The notes beneath the pieces are model-generated. The model did no database searches and was not told where the DNA came from. It saw only the letters and a program-made list of their open reading frames with translations. From the NCBI GenBank assembly GCA_015059065.1, contig SVBE01000008.1, positions 1-64,000 of the forward strand: a stretch of 64,000 bases of DNA. The letters run 5' to 3'. How positions within the stretch are numbered: position 1 is the stretch's first letter; each line of letters opens with the position of its first letter. The DNA comes from Erysipelotrichaceae bacterium (lineage in GTDB: Bacteria > Bacillota_I > Bacilli_A > RFN20 > CAG-826). Positions 1-8,289 of this stretch are shown piece after piece. Made by a program: the position numbers and the translations under genes.

Positions 1-29
1 CTTTAAGAATACAAAACTATATGGATATA

Positions 30-62
30 AGGCATATTTTCAGCTAAAAATGCCTATTTTAT
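30..62 (+). terminator. Probable intrinsic terminator of an upstream gene
   Basis: AGGCAT-A-TTTT cagct AAAA-ATGCCT imperfect hairpin followed by attttat. Confidence 0.4.
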
Positions 63-189
63 AGCTTTTTTAAACTGATTATTGATAATTTTATCAACCC
101 CTTTCAAAAATCCGGGAACTCAAGTACAACATATGTATTTACATACGCGCATAATTTGCTAAAATAATATGCATAAGGAGAATTCATGT

Positions 190-3100
190 ATGAAAAAAAT
201 GAAAAAACTATTTTTTAGCGTTTTTGCGTTGTCTGCATTGATTCTTTCTGCCTGTTCGGGGTCGCAAGTTGTTGATACGTCTAGTACACCTTCTTCCTCT
301 AGCCAAACGCCTACAACAAGCGTTACGCCTAGCGAATCCTCAGAACCAGAAGAGAGCTCAGAACCAGAAGAAAGCTCTGTGCCAGAAGAAAGTTCAATTC
401 CAGAAGAAAGCTCTTCCGCTGAAGAAGAAAGTAGTTCTCAAGAAGAAAGCTCATCAAGCGAGCCAATTGAATTCAAAGCTGATTATCGAATTGAAATTGG
501 TAACGCAGTCTATGACTTACTTCTTAACGAAGGACAAGAAGCCCATGATAAAGAATATTATCTTGGCGCTAATGTCTCTAAAACTGTCGCAGCTGGCGAA
601 GCTATTTCTTTCAAGAAACTACAAAATGACGAATATCAAGCGTTTACAGTGGCTCCAAGTCCAGATGACGTAAAAGGATTAACTTACAACAACGTCATTC
701 AAGATGGTAACGCCTATAAGATTAGAGCCGCTGGTAGTGTTGAAGTTTATCTCAAACTCGATGGCACTGAATGGTCATATTGGATCAGCGGTGGTGGTGC
801 GATGGAAGATCCATTCTACACAGGTTACCGCTTTGCTTATGGTGCGGGAGAATCTGCAGCTACTTGGGCATTTGATCAGGCGCTTCCAGGTGAAGAATCA
901 GAATCTAAAGATGAAGGTGTTGCCAAACAACTTAAGTTCTCTTTTGAAACTGATGAAATCACATATGGCAAGATTAGAAATAATGCTTCTGGTGATGATG
1001 CAGAATGGTACGGTAGTAAATATTTAGAAAAAGATGCTACATCTGAAGATGGCAACATCTTATTCAATCCAGGTAAATATGACATTTACTTCAAACTCCA
1101 TACTGATGATAGCTATTCCATTTGGGTTTCTGCTTATGGAACAGCATTAGTAGAAAACTATTATTATTCATTTGGTAAAACTGGTGAAAAAGTTGCGTTC
1201 GCACAAAGATATGAATCATCTAGTTTATGGAATCAATTCTATAAAGAAGAAGTGGCCATTACTGAAAGTGATGAATTATATTTATGGGTCAAAGATAGTG
1301 ATGGAAACTATTCTGATGGCACACAATTGATTAATGGTGCTGATGAAATAGCCTCAGCGCTTAAGATTCCTGTTATGCCTGTGACTCCAGGTGATCCTGT
1401 TGGAATCAAGCTATCTATTGGTGGCACTTATTCCTTCTATTTCAATGAAGAAGTACCAGGTGGCTTAAAATGGTATCTTGTGAGAAAAGAAGGCATGCCA
1501 ACAACCCCAGTAATGTTCGCTGTTGAATATGAAACTATTGATGGACAATCTTTATATGTCGTTGGTAACTTCAATGATTGGACTCCATCCGCTGATTATA
1601 AATTGCATTGGACCGAAGGTAACATTTGGAGAGCTGATGCTGAAGATGCTTCTAAAGGATTAGATTTACCTCTAGGTGGCAAATTCAAATTAGTGGTTGC
1701 TCCAACAGAAAGCCCAACAAAAGAAAACATTATTGCTTGGGAAGGTGGTTCAGATCGAATTGTGACCAAGGATTATGAAGTTGATAGCTGGGGTGTTGAT
1801 TGTTATCTTGTTAGCGTTGGTGGTGCATATCCAACAGTATTAACAAAAGTCGAAAACCCAGATCCTGAAGAAAATAAATACGCTGAATATACAGTTAAAG
1901 TAACAGCTGATGAATACGACACATTATCTTTCTATTTCAACGGCACTCAAAAAGCGTTAGATACATCTAAATGGGTCTTTGAAGGAAATGCCGAAGGCGG
2001 ATATATCTCCGTTGCGGGTAGTGTTGATATTTACTTAAAACTATTTGCTGGTACTGGTGAATCTGCTGGTCAAACTATCTATAAAGTTTGGGCATCAACT
2101 CCTGCTGCTCCAGCAGTGGAATATGCCGCTACTATTAATAGCGAAGCAGTCAAAGATTTAGCTGATCATGCTATTGCAAAAGACGATAATGTTTGGGCAT
2201 ATGCATTTGATTTAAAAGCTGGTGCTGTCATTTCCTTTACTGCAGATGGAAAAGCAATGGATTTTGTACACTATGATGAAGAACAAGAAAAACCAGTAGT
2301 TGTGGAAGGCACTTCCTTAACAGCTGATGCAGATGGAACATATAAATTCTTCTATAAAGCTGGTGAAGGCATTTATCATAGGTATGAAGCACCTGTCGTT
2401 TTAACAAAAGTAATGTTCTCTGTTGAATACGAAACTGTTGATGGACAATCATTATATGTCGTGGGTGATTTCAATGGTTGGACACCTTCTGCTGATTATA
2501 AATTGCATTGGACCGAAGGTAACATTTGGAGAGCTGATGCTGAAGATGCTTCTAAAGGATTAGATTTGCCACTTAACGGACAATTCAAATTAGCGGTTGC
2601 TCCAACTGAGAAACCAACAAAAGAAAGCATTATTGCTGAAGAAGGCGGTTTAAACAGAACTGTTGTCGCTGACTTAAGCGTTGATAGTTGGCAAATCAAC
2701 AAAGCGTATTTGAGTCTTAATGACGGAGAAGCTGCACTAATGACTGACGTCACTTCAACTATGACTTCAGAAACAAATAAGTACGCTGAATACAAACTTA
2801 CAGTCGACGGAAAAGAAAACGACACTCTAAAGTTATATTATAACGATGCTGAAAACCCTATCTCTGCTGATTATCTCACATTTGAAGGTAACGCAGAAGG
2901 TGGAAAAATTAAAGCTGATGGCTCTACTGATATTTATCTAAAATTATTCAATGGTACTGGTGAATTTGAAGGTAAAACTGTTTATAAGGTTTGGGCTTCT
3001 GCTCCTGCTGTTGTTCATGTGTATAAAGCTTTAATCAATGGTGAAAACGGTGTCACTCTTACTGAAAATAAAGACACTGATAAAACCGATGGTAGACTTG

Positions 3101-3912
3101 CTGAATATTATGGTTCAGTTACTGCTAGTTTAAATGACGTTTTATCATTCTCAATCGATGATACTGCTATCTCCACAAATATTGGACCAGACCAAAAAGA
3201 TGATGTTTTAGTTCCTGGCAACAACATTAAAGAAGACTTTAAAGTTAGAACTGCTGGTACTTTCACTGTCTATTTAAAGGTTTACGAAGGTGGTTATAGT
3301 GTTTGGGCAGCAGGTTTGGCATTACCAAAAACAACTTACAATTTATCCTTAGGCAATTTTGCCAAAGCTGGTCAATACATTATGCTTCATAGCTGGGGTG
3401 GCGAATTAGGTAACCAAGACCAAGTCTTATATGATGGCACTGGCGAAGCTCCTACTAGTTTCTCCATTGATTATGACGCTACTGGATATTTGTTCTGTAG
3501 ATTAAAGCCTGGTGAAACTGATTACGGCAAAGACTGGATCAATAAAGATGCCCAACTAGATGGCAGAATTATTGGTTCTGATATTGTACCTAATGGAGCA
3601 CCAACTATTGAATACATGGATGTTGCCGAACCATATTTTGAAATTGAATATCCAAATGGACAAATTGTATTTGGTGTAACTGCCGATTTATTATCCAGTA
3701 AAGCCGTTTATTTAGTTGGTGAATTAACTGGTGGCTGGGGCGTTGAAAATTTAGTCAAATTAAACAATGACGGTAGCAATTGGTCTGTCCAAAGAGAAGT
3801 TGCTGCCGGCACATATAATTACAAATTTGTTATTGCCGCTGCAAACAATCCAACTAGCATTGAAGATTGGACTACTCTCAACCAAGATAATAGATGGATC
3901 AAGGTTATTTAA
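190..3912 (+). CDS. Large multidomain surface lipoprotein with repeated starch-binding/CBM-like beta-sandwich modules
   Basis: Signal peptide with lipobox (LILSAC), SD aaggag upstream of ATG 190; Ser/Glu/Pro-rich linker; repeated modules 'VEYETxDGQSLYVVGxFNxWTPSADYKLHWTEGNIWRADAEDASKGLDLPL' and a related C-terminal 'VYLVGELTGGW...' module. Confidence 0.8.
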   Translation: MKKMKKLFFSVFALSALILSACSGSQVVDTSSTPSSSSQTPTTSVTPSESSEPEESSEPEESSVPEESSIPEESSSAEEESSSQEESSSSEPIEFKADYRIEIGNAVYDLLLNEGQEAHDKEYYLGANVSKTVAAGEAISFKKLQNDEYQAFTVAPSPDDVKGLTYNNVIQDGNAYKIRAAGSVEVYLKLDGTEWSYWISGGGAMEDPFYTGYRFAYGAGESAATWAFDQALPGEESESKDEGVAKQLKFSFETDEITYGKIRNNASGDDAEWYGSKYLEKDATSEDGNILFNPGKYDIYFKLHTDDSYSIWVSAYGTALVENYYYSFGKTGEKVAFAQRYESSSLWNQFYKEEVAITESDELYLWVKDSDGNYSDGTQLINGADEIASALKIPVMPVTPGDPVGIKLSIGGTYSFYFNEEVPGGLKWYLVRKEGMPTTPVMFAVEYETIDGQSLYVVGNFNDWTPSADYKLHWTEGNIWRADAEDASKGLDLPLGGKFKLVVAPTESPTKENIIAWEGGSDRIVTKDYEVDSWGVDCYLVSVGGAYPTVLTKVENPDPEENKYAEYTVKVTADEYDTLSFYFNGTQKALDTSKWVFEGNAEGGYISVAGSVDIYLKLFAGTGESAGQTIYKVWASTPAAPAVEYAATINSEAVKDLADHAIAKDDNVWAYAFDLKAGAVISFTADGKAMDFVHYDEEQEKPVVVEGTSLTADADGTYKFFYKAGEGIYHRYEAPVVLTKVMFSVEYETVDGQSLYVVGDFNGWTPSADYKLHWTEGNIWRADAEDASKGLDLPLNGQFKLAVAPTEKPTKESIIAEEGGLNRTVVADLSVDSWQINKAYLSLNDGEAALMTDVTSTMTSETNKYAEYKLTVDGKENDTLKLYYNDAENPISADYLTFEGNAEGGKIKADGSTDIYLKLFNGTGEFEGKTVYKVWASAPAVVHVYKALINGENGVTLTENKDTDKTDGRLAEYYGSVTASLNDVLSFSIDDTAISTNIGPDQKDDVLVPGNNIKEDFKVRTAGTFTVYLKVYEGGYSVWAAGLALPKTTYNLSLGNFAKAGQYIMLHSWGGELGNQDQVLYDGTGEAPTSFSIDYDATGYLFCRLKPGETDYGKDWINKDAQLDGRIIGSDIVPNGAPTIEYMDVAEPYFEIEYPNGQIVFGVTADLLSSKAVYLVGELTGGWGVENLVKLNNDGSNWSVQREVAAGTYNYKFVIAAANNPTSIEDWTTLNQDNRWIKVI
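343..459 (+). repeat. 15-bp tandem repeat encoding (E/V/I)PEESS linker
   Basis: Recurrent ccagaagaaagctct-type units: SEPEESSEPEESSVPEESSIPEESS. Confidence 0.75.
1591..1667 (+). repeat. 77-bp exact direct repeat, copy 1 (inside lipoprotein)
   Basis: gctgattataaattgcattggaccgaaggtaacatttggagagctgatgctgaagatgcttctaaaggattagattt, identical to 2491-2567. Confidence 0.9.
2491..2567 (+). repeat. 77-bp exact direct repeat, copy 2 (inside lipoprotein)
   Basis: Identical to 1591-1667, exactly 900 bp away. Confidence 0.9.
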
Positions 3913-3936
3913 TCTAAATTACAATAATTAATGATT

Positions 3937-3966
3937 AGGATCTCTTCGGAGGTCCTTTTCTTTATA
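3937..3966 (+). terminator. Intrinsic terminator
   Basis: aggatctc ttcg gaggtcct ttttcttt. Confidence 0.8.
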
Positions 3967-4005
3967 GGATACTTTTGTCGATTAATTGTGTTATTATAAA
4001 TAAAG

Positions 4006-4692
4006 ATGAATATTGCAGTTATTCTTTTATCAGGTAAAGGGACTAGGTTAGGTAGTGATACCCCTAAACAATTTTTACTTGTGAAGAATAAACCATTATA
4101 TCTATATTCTTTAAATGCTTTTTATAAAAATAAAAAGATAGATAAAATCTTATTAGTGACTAACCAAGAATATATCGAATCTGTAAAAGCAGATATCAAG
4201 AAATATGGTTATAAGAATAAAAACATCGAAGTAGTCGCGGGTGGTAAAGAAAGATATTTATCAGTGAAGAATGCGATCAAAGCATTAAGCGATAACAAAT
4301 ATCAACTCGACGACAAAGTCTTGATCCATGATGGAGTGAGACCAAATGTATCGCAAAAGATCATTGATTATAATATCAGTGGACTTGATTTAGAACCTTG
4401 TGCCTTAACAGCAATTGAAGCGCCTAGAGATTATAATCCATTTGAAAGAGTGGATACCATCCATCTCCTTCACGATAAGAAATATCGCGCGCAGACACCT
4501 CAATCATTTAGATTAGGGATTCTAAGATATATCTACGATAAGGCTAATGATTATAATCCATATCCATTCACCGATGATATATCATTAGCAATTGCCTGTA
4601 ATTATCCATATATCATCGTTGAAGGTAGTGAAGATAATTATAAAATCACTAGAATAGAAGATTTGGATAGATTTATTAAAGAAGTTAAATAA
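4006..4692 (+). CDS. ispD: 2-C-methyl-D-erythritol 4-phosphate cytidylyltransferase (IspD/TarI family)
   Basis: N-terminal AVILLSGKGTRLGSDTPKQFLLVKNKPLYLYSL nucleotidyltransferase motif; RAQTPQSF. Confidence 0.8.
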   Translation: MNIAVILLSGKGTRLGSDTPKQFLLVKNKPLYLYSLNAFYKNKKIDKILLVTNQEYIESVKADIKKYGYKNKNIEVVAGGKERYLSVKNAIKALSDNKYQLDDKVLIHDGVRPNVSQKIIDYNISGLDLEPCALTAIEAPRDYNPFERVDTIHLLHDKKYRAQTPQSFRLGILRYIYDKANDYNPYPFTDDISLAIACNYPYIIVEGSEDNYKITRIEDLDRFIKEVK

Positions 4693-4717
4693 AAAGACCG
4701 CGAAGGTCTTTTTTTAA
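4693..4717 (+). terminator. Intrinsic terminator after ispD
   Basis: agacc gcgaa ggtct tttttt. Confidence 0.8.
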
Positions 4718-4733
4718 TCTTTGATTAATATTA

Positions 4734-5252
4734 TTAGAATTCGTATTTCACAAGAGTGTGAACTGGAACTTGATCTAATAATTTTCTACCGTTTAATCCA
4801 GTGAGCTCCACTAAGAAGGCATAGCCGACTAATTTAGAGCCAGAACGGTGAATCATATTGGTTAAAGCTTTAGCAGAACCACCTGTCGCAAGTAAGTCAT
4901 CAACGACTAAGACAACGTCGTTTTCGTTTAAGGCATTCGCTGGAATTTCGAGGGTGTTATGACCATATTCTAAATCATATGTTTCACTCATCGCGACATA
5001 TGGGAGTTTATTTGGCTTTCTCGCGATGACCATACCAGCATTAAGGGCTAAGGCAACTGGGCCACCGAAGATAAAGCCTCTAGCATCTGCACAAACCACT
5101 TTAGTGATGCCTTTATTTTTAAATGGGGCAACTAATTCATCAATTGCTTGCTTGAATGCTTCAGGGTTTTGACAAACAGGGGTGATATCTTTAAAAGAGA
5201 TACCTTGTTTTGGCCAATCTTCTCTAATCGCGATTACTTCTTTGAGATCCAT
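4734..5252 (-). CDS. apt: Adenine phosphoribosyltransferase
   Basis: VLVVDDLLATGGSAKA PRPP motif; GISFKDITP; start at internal Met (MDLKEVIAIREDWP) preceded by gaaggaa SD. Confidence 0.93.
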   Translation of the reverse strand: MDLKEVIAIREDWPKQGISFKDITPVCQNPEAFKQAIDELVAPFKNKGITKVVCADARGFIFGGPVALALNAGMVIARKPNKLPYVAMSETYDLEYGHNTLEIPANALNENDVVLVVDDLLATGGSAKALTNMIHRSGSKLVGYAFLVELTGLNGRKLLDQVPVHTLVKYEF

Positions 5253-5314
5253 ATGATTATTTCCTTCTTTATTAACGTAATTATTTAACCACAATAGTGG
5301 TTTTAATTAAATAG

Positions 5315-5830
5315 TTATTTCTCCAAAATATAGTAATTTACTATAACGTCTTGATCTTTTATGTTCATCTTTATTTCTTTGATGAATTTAAAGCCGCATT
5401 TTTGGATTACTCTGTTACTAGCGATATTATCTTTAAAAGCGCAGATGCAGATCTTTTGATATTCATTTCCTAATAAATCATCAATCAAAGCTTTAGCCGC
5501 TTCAGTAGCGTAGCCTTTATTCCACGCTTTTTTAGCGAGGCAATATCCGAGTTCAGGAATGCCGTTATCAATATGCACAACATCTATTGAACCTAATGGT
5601 TCATCATTTCCTTTAACAGTGATGCAATATCTATTAGTCGTGGGCAAATCATATTCTTTAAGCCAAAAAGAAAGAATCCCTCTTGTCTCATCAAGGTTCT
5701 GATGCGCTGACCAAGTCACATATTTAGTGACTTCTTCATCATGAGTCCAATTGATGAACATCTGTAAAGCATCTTCTTTTTTGAATTTACGAAGTATGAG
5801 TCGTTCTGTTTCAATGAATTCTTTTTGCAT
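5315..5830 (-). CDS. GNAT-family N-acetyltransferase (RimJ/RimL-like)
   Basis: ETERLILRKF..., GYCLAKKAWNKGYATEAAKALIDDL, ASNRVIQKCGFK motifs. Confidence 0.88.
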   Translation of the reverse strand: MQKEFIETERLILRKFKKEDALQMFINWTHDEEVTKYVTWSAHQNLDETRGILSFWLKEYDLPTTNRYCITVKGNDEPLGSIDVVHIDNGIPELGYCLAKKAWNKGYATEAAKALIDDLLGNEYQKICICAFKDNIASNRVIQKCGFKFIKEIKMNIKDQDVIVNYYILEK

Positions 5831-5870
5831 AGTTGTATTCTATCATCAACCAATGAATTGTAAATATTTT

Positions 5871-5922
5871 AACGAAACCAATCAAGAAGCACCAACATTT
5901 ATAAGTGATGGGGTATGTCACC
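5871..5922 (+). mobile_element. Decayed right-end remnant of an IS200/IS605-type (tnpB/omega-RNA) element
   Basis: CAAGAAGCACCAACATTTATAAGTGATGGGGTATGTCACC aligns with 17271-17313 CAAGAAACCCCCACTTCTATAAGTGGTGAGTATGTCACC; readable as TnpB-like tail QEAPTFISDG. Confidence 0.5.
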
Positions 5923-6127
5923 GCTTAATTATGGAAAAGGGTTTGAGGTATCGAGTTTATATCGATATGTACAGTTTTACAAAACATACAACGACATTTT
6001 TGCCACACCGAGGCAAGAATCTCTTCTAAGCTGGTCGCACTACAAAGTGCTTATACAAATCAATGATAAAAACGCACGAAAATGGTTTATTATTTACAAA
6101 ATAGCAAAAAAATATAGTAATAGTTTA

Positions 6128-7327
6128 TCAGTCAAAGAGAGTGGATAAACCTTTTTTCGATGTCTCTTTATAATCGGAAGGAATATCTTTACCAGTGGAT
6201 AACATCGTTTTCACTGAATCATCAAAAGATATCTTCCCGTATTCAGAAGGAATAAGTCTAGATAAAGTGAAAGCGCTTTTGGCTTTTAAAGCATACATCG
6301 CACATCGTTCTATACAGGGGATTTGGACATATCCTTTAACTGGATCACAAGTTAATCCTAATGAATGCTCTAAAGCGATTTCTGCACATTGGGCAATCTT
6401 TCTATTTTCCATCCCTCTTGCGGCGGAGATAAGCGCGGCACCCATCGCGCAGGCCACACCGATTTCGGCTTGGCAACCAGCTTCTGCTCCAGAGATTGAA
6501 CCGTTTGTCTTACAAAGTTGACCGATTAGACCGGCGACCATCAATCCTTTAATAATATCTTCGTATGGTGTTTTTCTCGCGAATAAATAGGCTAATACGC
6601 CCGGAATGACCCCTGAGCTACCACAAGTCGGAGCGATGACGACGACACCACCAGAGGCATTTTCTTCACTTGTCGCTGTAGCAGCGATGGCCATCATGAA
6701 TTCATAATTTCTTTTAGAAATTGGATCTTCGAGATGTCTCCATCTATCATACATATCCTTAGCTTTTCTTCTAAGGTGTAATTCACCTGGTAATTCGCCT
6801 TCTTTTTTGATTCCTTTGACGACAGTCGTAGTCATCACATGGATGATGTGGGAGAGATATTTTTTAATATCTTCGCCTTCATATTTAAGAACATAGTCAC
6901 TAAGTGACATGCAGTTGATCGAGCAGTAGTTGAGAATATCTTTTAATGTATTATGTGGATAAACCTCTAAAGTGGGTAAACATTCGTCCTCGACTTTTCT
7001 AATGCTTCCTCCCCCAATAGAGAGTATCCTTTCGACATATTCCCCCTCTTTAGTAGTGACATAGAAATCCATCGTATTAGGATGAGGGAGTTTCTTATTC
7101 GCCATATCAAAGATGACTTCATGAGGGATGTCCTTGAGTTTTAAATCGATGATATAATCGGTTAAGTGGCCTTTACCAGTAAGGGCTAAAGAGCCATGCA
7201 AAATGACTTTAATATATTTAATATTGGGATATTTCTTCTTGATATAATCTGTCGCATTAGCGGGCCCCATCGTGTGAGAAGATGATGGCCCATGACCGAC
7301 GACGAATATTTCTTTAATCGATTTCAT
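6128..7327 (-). CDS. sdaA: L-serine ammonia-lyase, iron-sulfur dependent, single-chain (beta+alpha)
   Basis: VVGHGPSSSHTMGPANA; SGGVVVIAPTCGSSGVIPGVL; CDPVKGYVQIPCIERCAMYALKA. Confidence 0.92.
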   Translation of the reverse strand: MKSIKEIFVVGHGPSSSHTMGPANATDYIKKKYPNIKYIKVILHGSLALTGKGHLTDYIIDLKLKDIPHEVIFDMANKKLPHPNTMDFYVTTKEGEYVERILSIGGGSIRKVEDECLPTLEVYPHNTLKDILNYCSINCMSLSDYVLKYEGEDIKKYLSHIIHVMTTTVVKGIKKEGELPGELHLRRKAKDMYDRWRHLEDPISKRNYEFMMAIAATATSEENASGGVVVIAPTCGSSGVIPGVLAYLFARKTPYEDIIKGLMVAGLIGQLCKTNGSISGAEAGCQAEIGVACAMGAALISAARGMENRKIAQCAEIALEHSLGLTCDPVKGYVQIPCIERCAMYALKAKSAFTLSRLIPSEYGKISFDDSVKTMLSTGKDIPSDYKETSKKGLSTLFD

Positions 7328-7387
7328 ACATTAATCTTAACTAAAATAATTATTTTTTCATATAATAATTAAGAGGAGACACTAATT

Positions 7388-7621
7388 ATGGCAGAAAAGA
7401 AACAACCAAATTTAAAAGATGGCACTAGAGTGTACCACGTCGCGAAAAGAGAAGACGGAATGTGGGCAGTGAAGTTCGCAGGCGGAGAAAAAGCTATTAA
7501 ACTTTTCAAAACCCAAGCGGAAGCTGTTGCTTACACTAAAGAGATGGCCAAGAATCAAGATGGCAAAATGCTCATCCACAATTCTAAGGGTGCCAACAAA
7601 GGCAAAATCAAAAAGAAATAA
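7388..7621 (+). CDS. DUF2188 domain protein
   Basis: YHVAKREDGMWAVKFAGGEKAIKLFKTQAEAVAYTKEMAKNQDGKMLIHNSKG. Confidence 0.8.
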   Translation: MAEKKQPNLKDGTRVYHVAKREDGMWAVKFAGGEKAIKLFKTQAEAVAYTKEMAKNQDGKMLIHNSKGANKGKIKKK

Positions 7622-7627
7622 TCTTTT

Positions 7628-8194
7628 ATGAAGATTTTAGAAGATGCAATTCTCACTAAGGGGAGAATTTTAGATAACGATATCATCAAAGTTGATACCA
7701 TTATCAATCATCAAGTCGATGTCGCTTTAACTGTGGCTGTTGCTAAAGAAGTCAAAAAAGAATTCCCACATGTTGATAAAGTATTGACGATCGTGACAAG
7801 CGGCCTTCCATTCGCTTTCGCCTTAGCGGAGCAATATGGGGTCAATATGGTCTTTGCCAAGAAGGAGAAATCTAAGACTGTTGATTTATCAACATGCTAT
7901 ATCGAAGAAGTTCCTTCCTTCACACACGGAAACGTCAACCAAGTCACGGTGGATAAGAAGTTCCTTAAACCAGGAGAAAAGATATTGATCGCTGATGATT
8001 TCTTAGCTTCTGGCGCTGCTTCATTAGGACTTATCAATATCTGTAAACAAGCGGGAGCGGAAGTCGTGGGAGTGACCGCCTTAATTGAAAAATCATTCCA
8101 AGGTGGAAGAAAGAAGATTGAAGATCTCGGCATTAAAGTCGTATCAGGCGCGAATATCATCGCCTTTGAGAATAACGTTCCAATCTTCGGGTAA
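7628..8194 (+). CDS. xpt: Xanthine phosphoribosyltransferase
   Basis: MKILEDAILTKGRILDNDIIKVDTIINHQVD...; KILIADDFLASGAASLGL. Confidence 0.93.
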   Translation: MKILEDAILTKGRILDNDIIKVDTIINHQVDVALTVAVAKEVKKEFPHVDKVLTIVTSGLPFAFALAEQYGVNMVFAKKEKSKTVDLSTCYIEEVPSFTHGNVNQVTVDKKFLKPGEKILIADDFLASGAASLGLINICKQAGAEVVGVTALIEKSFQGGRKKIEDLGIKVVSGANIIAFENNVPIFG

Positions 8195-8207
8195 TTAATA
8201 TTGAATT

Positions 8208-8240
8208 AGAATGGGCGAATATCGCTCATTCTTTTTTATT
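8208..8240 (+). terminator. Intrinsic terminator after xpt
   Basis: agaatgggcga ata tcgctcattct tttttt. Confidence 0.85.
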
Positions 8241-8289
8241 GTAGAAAAGTTTTCTTTTCTTATATACTTATGCATAAGAGGTCGTAATT

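Noticed and set aside
2237-2825. Antisense ORFs 2237-2452 and 2496-2825 (-) within the lipoprotein gene
   Set aside because: Shadow ORFs of a clearly coding plus-strand frame; Ser/Leu-rich compositions and no SD
5940-6127. Structured RNA suggested by TTGCC-ACACCGA-GGCAA and GCACT-ACAA-AGTGC hairpins and ORFs 5751-6029/5915-6148
   Set aside because: Hairpins are short, the region is simply the intergenic/terminator and promoter stretch between sdaA and the GNAT gene, and the small ORFs show no protein-like features beyond the IS605 tail already reported
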